A stretch of 64,000 nt of DNA. Origin: Snodgrassella alvi (GTDB lineage Bacteria; Pseudomonadota; Gammaproteobacteria; Burkholderiales; Neisseriaceae). The position numbers and the translations under genes are program-made. Position 1 is the first letter of the stretch. The number at the start of each line of letters is the position of its first letter. The DNA lies in contig NZ_MDVC01000115.1 of the NCBI RefSeq assembly GCF_002777425.1, positions 62,001-126,000 on the forward strand. The letters are read 5' to 3'. This document shows positions 60,750 through 64,000 of the stretch, one piece after another. The notes below the pieces were generated by a model. That model was not told where the DNA came from, made no database searches, and worked only from the letters and a program-made list of their open reading frames with translations.

Positions 60750-61806
60750 ACAATCATTGTGTACGATTGATACGCAACCATTCGGCTTGATAGATGACGA
60801 AAGCACTACTCTGTGGACACTGGCAAACAGTGATGGCATGCAGGTATCGATTATGGACTTTGGTGCCATCATTACTTCGATTGTGATGCCTGATAGAGAC
60901 AACAAGCCGATAGAGTGTGTGCTGGGCTTTGATAGTGCTGAAGACTATGCCAGCACCAGCTATCGTAGCAACAACCCGCATCTAGGCGCGGTAATTGGCC
61001 GCCATGCCGGCCGTATCAGCCATGCCCGTGCGCCACTCAATCAGGAGCTTATCCAGCTCACCCCCAATCAGGGTGAACATCATATGCATGGTGGCTATAC
61101 CGGCTTCGACCAGAAATGGTGGACAGTCAGTGCTACCTACGCAGATGAACATGCAGCTTCTGTTACCCTGCAATTATTCAGTGCCGATGGCGAAGAAGGC
61201 TACCCCGGCAACCTGAATGTACAGGTATGTTATACCCTGACTGCGAACAATGAATTAAATGTTGATTTTAGCGCTCAATCAGACCGAGATACTTTTATCA
61301 ATCTTACCCAGCACAGTTATTTTAATCTGGCTTTGCATGAAAATACTGTCAGCGAGCATCAGTTGTGGCTGTTACCACAGGAAATTATCGTTACCGATAA
61401 AGACATGATGCCAACCGGTGCTATTACCAAAGCATCGGCGGCACTTGATTTTCACTCTGCCCGTCCAATCGCTAACAGTGTTATTGATACAGCCTATGTA
61501 TTACCACTGCATTCAGCCAACAGCATAATCGCACGCATAAGCGCACCAGATACTGGCCTGTCCATGGCGGTTAAAACCGATGCATCAGTGATGGTGGTTT
61601 ATAATGCCCAGCATCTGCCCGAACAGCAGCTACCCAAGCGTAAATCACTCCGGCCATTTGCTGCTATCTGTTTTGAGCCACAAGGCTATACAGATGCTCC
61701 TAACCAGCCTGCTTTCCCGAATAACATTCTGCGCGCCGGTGCTACATTTAAACAGCAGATTACCTACATATTCAGCCGCGATCCTATGCAATCCATTATC
61801 AGTTAA
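60736..61806 (+). CDS. galM: Aldose 1-epimerase (galactose mutarotase)
   Basis: GalM interconverts alpha and beta anomers of galactose and glucose. The 356-residue protein has the substrate histidines in GEHHMHGGYTGFDQKWW and TQHSYFNLA and the catalytic glutamate in ICFEPQGYTDAPNQ. The start at 60736 has GAGG about ten bases upstream and overlaps the rarA stop by 14 bases; an earlier ATG at 60715 has no good site. No other galactose gene is nearby. Confidence 0.93.
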   Translation: MKQNKQSLCTIDTQPFGLIDDESTTLWTLANSDGMQVSIMDFGAIITSIVMPDRDNKPIECVLGFDSAEDYASTSYRSNNPHLGAVIGRHAGRISHARAPLNQELIQLTPNQGEHHMHGGYTGFDQKWWTVSATYADEHAASVTLQLFSADGEEGYPGNLNVQVCYTLTANNELNVDFSAQSDRDTFINLTQHSYFNLALHENTVSEHQLWLLPQEIIVTDKDMMPTGAITKASAALDFHSARPIANSVIDTAYVLPLHSANSIIARISAPDTGLSMAVKTDASVMVVYNAQHLPEQQLPKRKSLRPFAAICFEPQGYTDAPNQPAFPNNILRAGATFKQQITYIFSRDPMQSIIS

Positions 61807-61962
61807 TGGCTAAGGCAGGCACTACTATTTTTGCCACACCAGTTTCATATGCAAAACAAAAACGATTGCCAAACGGAGTAAATGTACAGTAGCGGGCAGC
61901 CATATCTGCAGTATGAACGTGATAAAATAGGGACTTCTTTTACTCAATCAACACTGCCTATC

Positions 61963-62670
61963 ATGAAATGGAATGATATTCATGCCATTGCATTCGATCT
62001 GGATGGCACTCTGGTCGATTCAATTGCCGATTTATGTGCTGCTGCCAATCATATGCGCGCTGAGCTGAACTTATCGCCGCTACCGGCTGCTGAATTGACC
62101 ACCTACGTAGGCGATGGCCTGTCCAGTCTGGTACACCGTGCACTCAGCGGCAGTAAAGATGGTCAGGTAGATGAAACAAGCTGGACGCAGGGCTTTACTG
62201 CCTTTATCGCTTATTATCGTACTCATTTAAGCGTTCATACCCGCCCGTATCCAGAAGTAGAAACTGCGCTGGCACTGTTCCGTGCCCGGGGACTACCTTT
62301 AGCGGTAATCACTAATAAAAATGAAATTCTGGCCGTGGAACTATTGTGCCAGCTCGGGCTGGCTGATGCATTCAGCCTGGTTGTGGGCGGTGACACACTG
62401 GCCGAAAAGAAGCCCTCCCCCATGCCTTTATTACACACGGCGGAAGTATTAGGCGTGCCAATCGCAAATTTATTGATGGTGGGCGACTCAGCCAATGATA
62501 TTCTGGCTGCCAAGGCTGCCGGTGCATTAAGCTGTGGGGTAACTTGGGGCTATGCCGACATGGGACAGCTAGCACAAAATGCCCAAACCAAACCAGACAT
62601 CATCATCGATAACCTGCCACAGATTGATGATGGTATGCGTCATCATGGTGACAGCGATATCCGTGCATGA
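61963..62670 (+). CDS. gph: Phosphoglycolate phosphatase
   Basis: Gph dephosphorylates 2-phosphoglycolate, which arises from repair of DNA 3'-phosphoglycolate ends. The 235-residue HAD hydrolase has the nucleophile motif FDLDGTLVDS (D12, D14), the lysine motif in AEKKPSPMPL, and MVGDSANDILAAKAAG as the third acidic motif. ATG 61963 gives the usual N-terminus MKWNDIHAIAFDLDGT; an in-frame ATG at 61882 has GGAG very close and would add 27 non-conserved residues. recX overlaps the stop. Confidence 0.88.
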   Translation: MKWNDIHAIAFDLDGTLVDSIADLCAAANHMRAELNLSPLPAAELTTYVGDGLSSLVHRALSGSKDGQVDETSWTQGFTAFIAYYRTHLSVHTRPYPEVETALALFRARGLPLAVITNKNEILAVELLCQLGLADAFSLVVGGDTLAEKKPSPMPLLHTAEVLGVPIANLLMVGDSANDILAAKAAGALSCGVTWGYADMGQLAQNAQTKPDIIIDNLPQIDDGMRHHGDSDIRA

Positions 62671-63143
62671 AGCAAAAAATCAGTTTACGCGCCCGTGCCA
62701 TTACCATACTGGCACGGCAGGAAATCAGCCGTGCCGAACTGGCACGTAAACTGCGTCCCCATGTTGACGAGGGCGATGATCTGGAAGCCTTACTGGATGA
62801 GCTGGAACAGCGGCACTGGCAATCAGATGCACGTTATGCTGAAACCTATATCAACAGTAAAAGCCGGATGCATGGCAATCTGCGTTTACAGCAAAGCCTG
62901 AAACAAAAAGGGGTAGATGCTGAGCTGATTGCAGACTATTTACCAGACAAAGATGAACAGATAAGTAATGCTGTAACTGTATTGCAGAAAAAATACCGTA
63001 AGCCGCCGGCTGATTTGAAAGAAAAACACAAATACATGCATTTTCTTGCCTATCGTGGCTTTAGTATGGATATTATTCATGCTGCAATTGAGCAGGCATG
63101 GGCAGATACTGCCCTGCCTGATGAAGATGAATACTGGCAATAG
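62667..63143 (+). CDS. recX: Regulatory protein RecX
   Basis: RecX binds RecA filaments and limits their extension. The 158-residue protein is three tandem three-helix repeats; SLRARAITILARQEISRAEL is the conserved first repeat and HKYMHFLAYRGFSMDII the third. The ATG overlaps the gph stop (ATGA). recA is not adjacent, as in Neisseria and unlike E. coli. Confidence 0.93.
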   Translation: MKQKISLRARAITILARQEISRAELARKLRPHVDEGDDLEALLDELEQRHWQSDARYAETYINSKSRMHGNLRLQQSLKQKGVDAELIADYLPDKDEQISNAVTVLQKKYRKPPADLKEKHKYMHFLAYRGFSMDIIHAAIEQAWADTALPDEDEYWQ

Positions 63144-63238
63144 CAACGGAACCAATACAAGATACATCAGATTTCATGTATAACCATGATAAATCAGCCA
63201 GCCATGTATCCTCAATTCAGCAAATCATTATCTAAAAA

Positions 63239-63267
63239 AAGCCCGGTTAAATAACCGGGCTTTTTTT
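63239..63267. terminator. Bidirectional terminator between recX and the symporter gene
   Basis: GCCCGGTTA (63241-63249) and TAACCGGGC (63252-63260), flanked by As and Ts, form a strong palindromic stem. T-runs on both strands serve the convergent genes. Confidence 0.92.
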
Positions 63268-63281
63268 ATCGATGCCTAACC

Positions 63282-64000
63282 TCAATGCAAACTAACATCT
63301 TCACGTTTTAGATGGTCGTTACTGGTGCCTGTGGGCTTACCAGACCAGTAGCTAGCCAGAAACGAACCGGAAATATTATGCCACAACGAAAATATTGCAC
63401 CGGGCAAGGCTGCCATCGGTCCAAAGAAGCTGGAACCCAATACAGCGGCCAGACCAGAGTTCTGCATGCCTACTTCCAATGCCAGCGTGCGACAGACGGA
63501 TTTGTCAAAACCAAACAAACGGCCACCCCAGTAACCGCCAATCAGCCCCAAGGCATTATGCAGAATCACCCCAATGACAACAATGGCTGTTTCAATCCCG
63601 ATTTTATCACTACTCAGTGATACCACAGTAGACAATACGATGATAATCAAGCACATGGTAATCAATGGTAGTGAAGGTACAACTTTTTTTACCAGTTGCG
63701 GCGCAAAATAATTAATGGTTACCCCGAAAGTGATAGGTAAAGCCACAATCAGTAAAATCTCCTTCAGCATACTCATAACTGGTACAGCAATAGATGCAGC
63801 AATATACATTTTTGCTAATAATGGCGTTGCAAAGATACCCACTATGGTAGACAAAGCACTAATAGTCACCGATAGTGCTACATCACCCTTGGATAAAAAC
63901 ACCATTACATTGGAAGCAGTACCGCTGGCCACACACCCTACCAGCACCATGCCTGCCTGCAATTCTGGCGACATATCCAGCATCTTGGCAATCAGCCATG
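63282..64000 (-). CDS. Bile acid:sodium symporter family transporter (partial)
   Basis: The frame is open to the window edge, so the N-terminal part is missing. About 239 residues are visible, with roughly seven hydrophobic helices. [22 protein letters not shown] and [15 protein letters not shown] are the two sodium-site motifs of the BASS/SBF family. Members include PanS and YocS, which move ketopantoate, pantothenate precursors or bile acids with sodium. An internal ATG at 63983 is not the true start because conserved residues (WLIAK) continue upstream. Confidence 0.88.
   Translation of the reverse strand, partial: WLIAKMLDMSPELQAGMVLVGCVASGTASNVMVFLSKGDVALSVTISALSTIVGIFATPLLAKMYIAASIAVPVMSMLKEILLIVALPITFGVTINYFAPQLVKKVVPSLPLITMCLIIIVLSTVVSLSSDKIGIETAIVVIGVILHNALGLIGGYWGGRLFGFDKSVCRTLALEVGMQNSGLAAVLGSSFFGPMAALPGAIFSLWHNISGSFLASYWSGKPTGTSNDHLKREDVSLH

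Overview
The window looks like chromosomal DNA of a member of the Neisseriaceae (Betaproteobacteria). The evidence is gene content and order: hemW/ridA/apaH, rpsF-priB-rpsR-rplI, dnaX-ybaB-recR, hisZ-purA and comM-SPOR-dsbA, plus one inverted pair of a variant of the neisserial DNA uptake word (ACCGTCTGAA) acting as a terminator. A complete cytochrome bo oxidase operon, absent from ordinary Neisseria as far as I know, together with moderate GC, would fit a host-associated genus such as Snodgrassella. That genus assignment is inference.

Layout. 1-6.2 kb: hemW, ridA, apaH, an adhesin-complex/lysozyme-inhibitor-like lipoprotein, hslVU with a heat-shock-type promoter, and bioY. 6.3-11.3 kb: glnB (minus), purL and luxS. 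11.6-18.5 kb: class Ia ribonucleotide reductase nrdA-nrdB with its ferredoxin (yfaE-like), preceded by two NrdR-type boxes, then pdxJ, acpS, a Nudix gene and ubiK. 18.5-25.1 kb: comM, a SPOR-domain gene, dsbA, uppP, hisZ and purA. 25.3-28.2 kb: a D-Ala-D-Ala carboxypeptidase homologue that has lost its catalytic serine and KTG motif, divergent from ilvA.

28.2-32.2 kb is an AT-rich accessory insertion. It holds an IS3-type transposase remnant and one 1087-residue protein with an N-terminal PD-(D/E)xK-like nuclease domain, helical repeats and an unrecognised C-terminal half. I read it as a single-gene defence system; it is the most interesting locus here. 32.2-38.6 kb returns to housekeeping genes on the minus strand (recR, ybaB, dnaX, a lytic transglycosylase, rplI-rpsR-priB-rpsF). 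38.9-43.7 kb carries an MscS channel, nudB, an endonuclease/exonuclease/phosphatase-family gene, an argO-like exporter and hemB. A second AT-rich patch (43.7-46.3 kb) holds an MFS efflux pump, a decayed IS1595-like transposase and FNR-like dyads. cyoABCDE-yajR follows, then ybaL, yfeX, a CPA1 Na+/H+ antiporter, thrC, rarA, galM, gph and recX. A truncated bile-acid/sodium symporter family gene ends the window.

Functionally the window is mostly core metabolism (purines, dNTPs, haem, PLP, threonine/isoleucine), proteostasis, replication/repair and envelope homeostasis, with two accessory patches. I saw no rRNA, tRNA, CRISPR array or intact insertion sequence.
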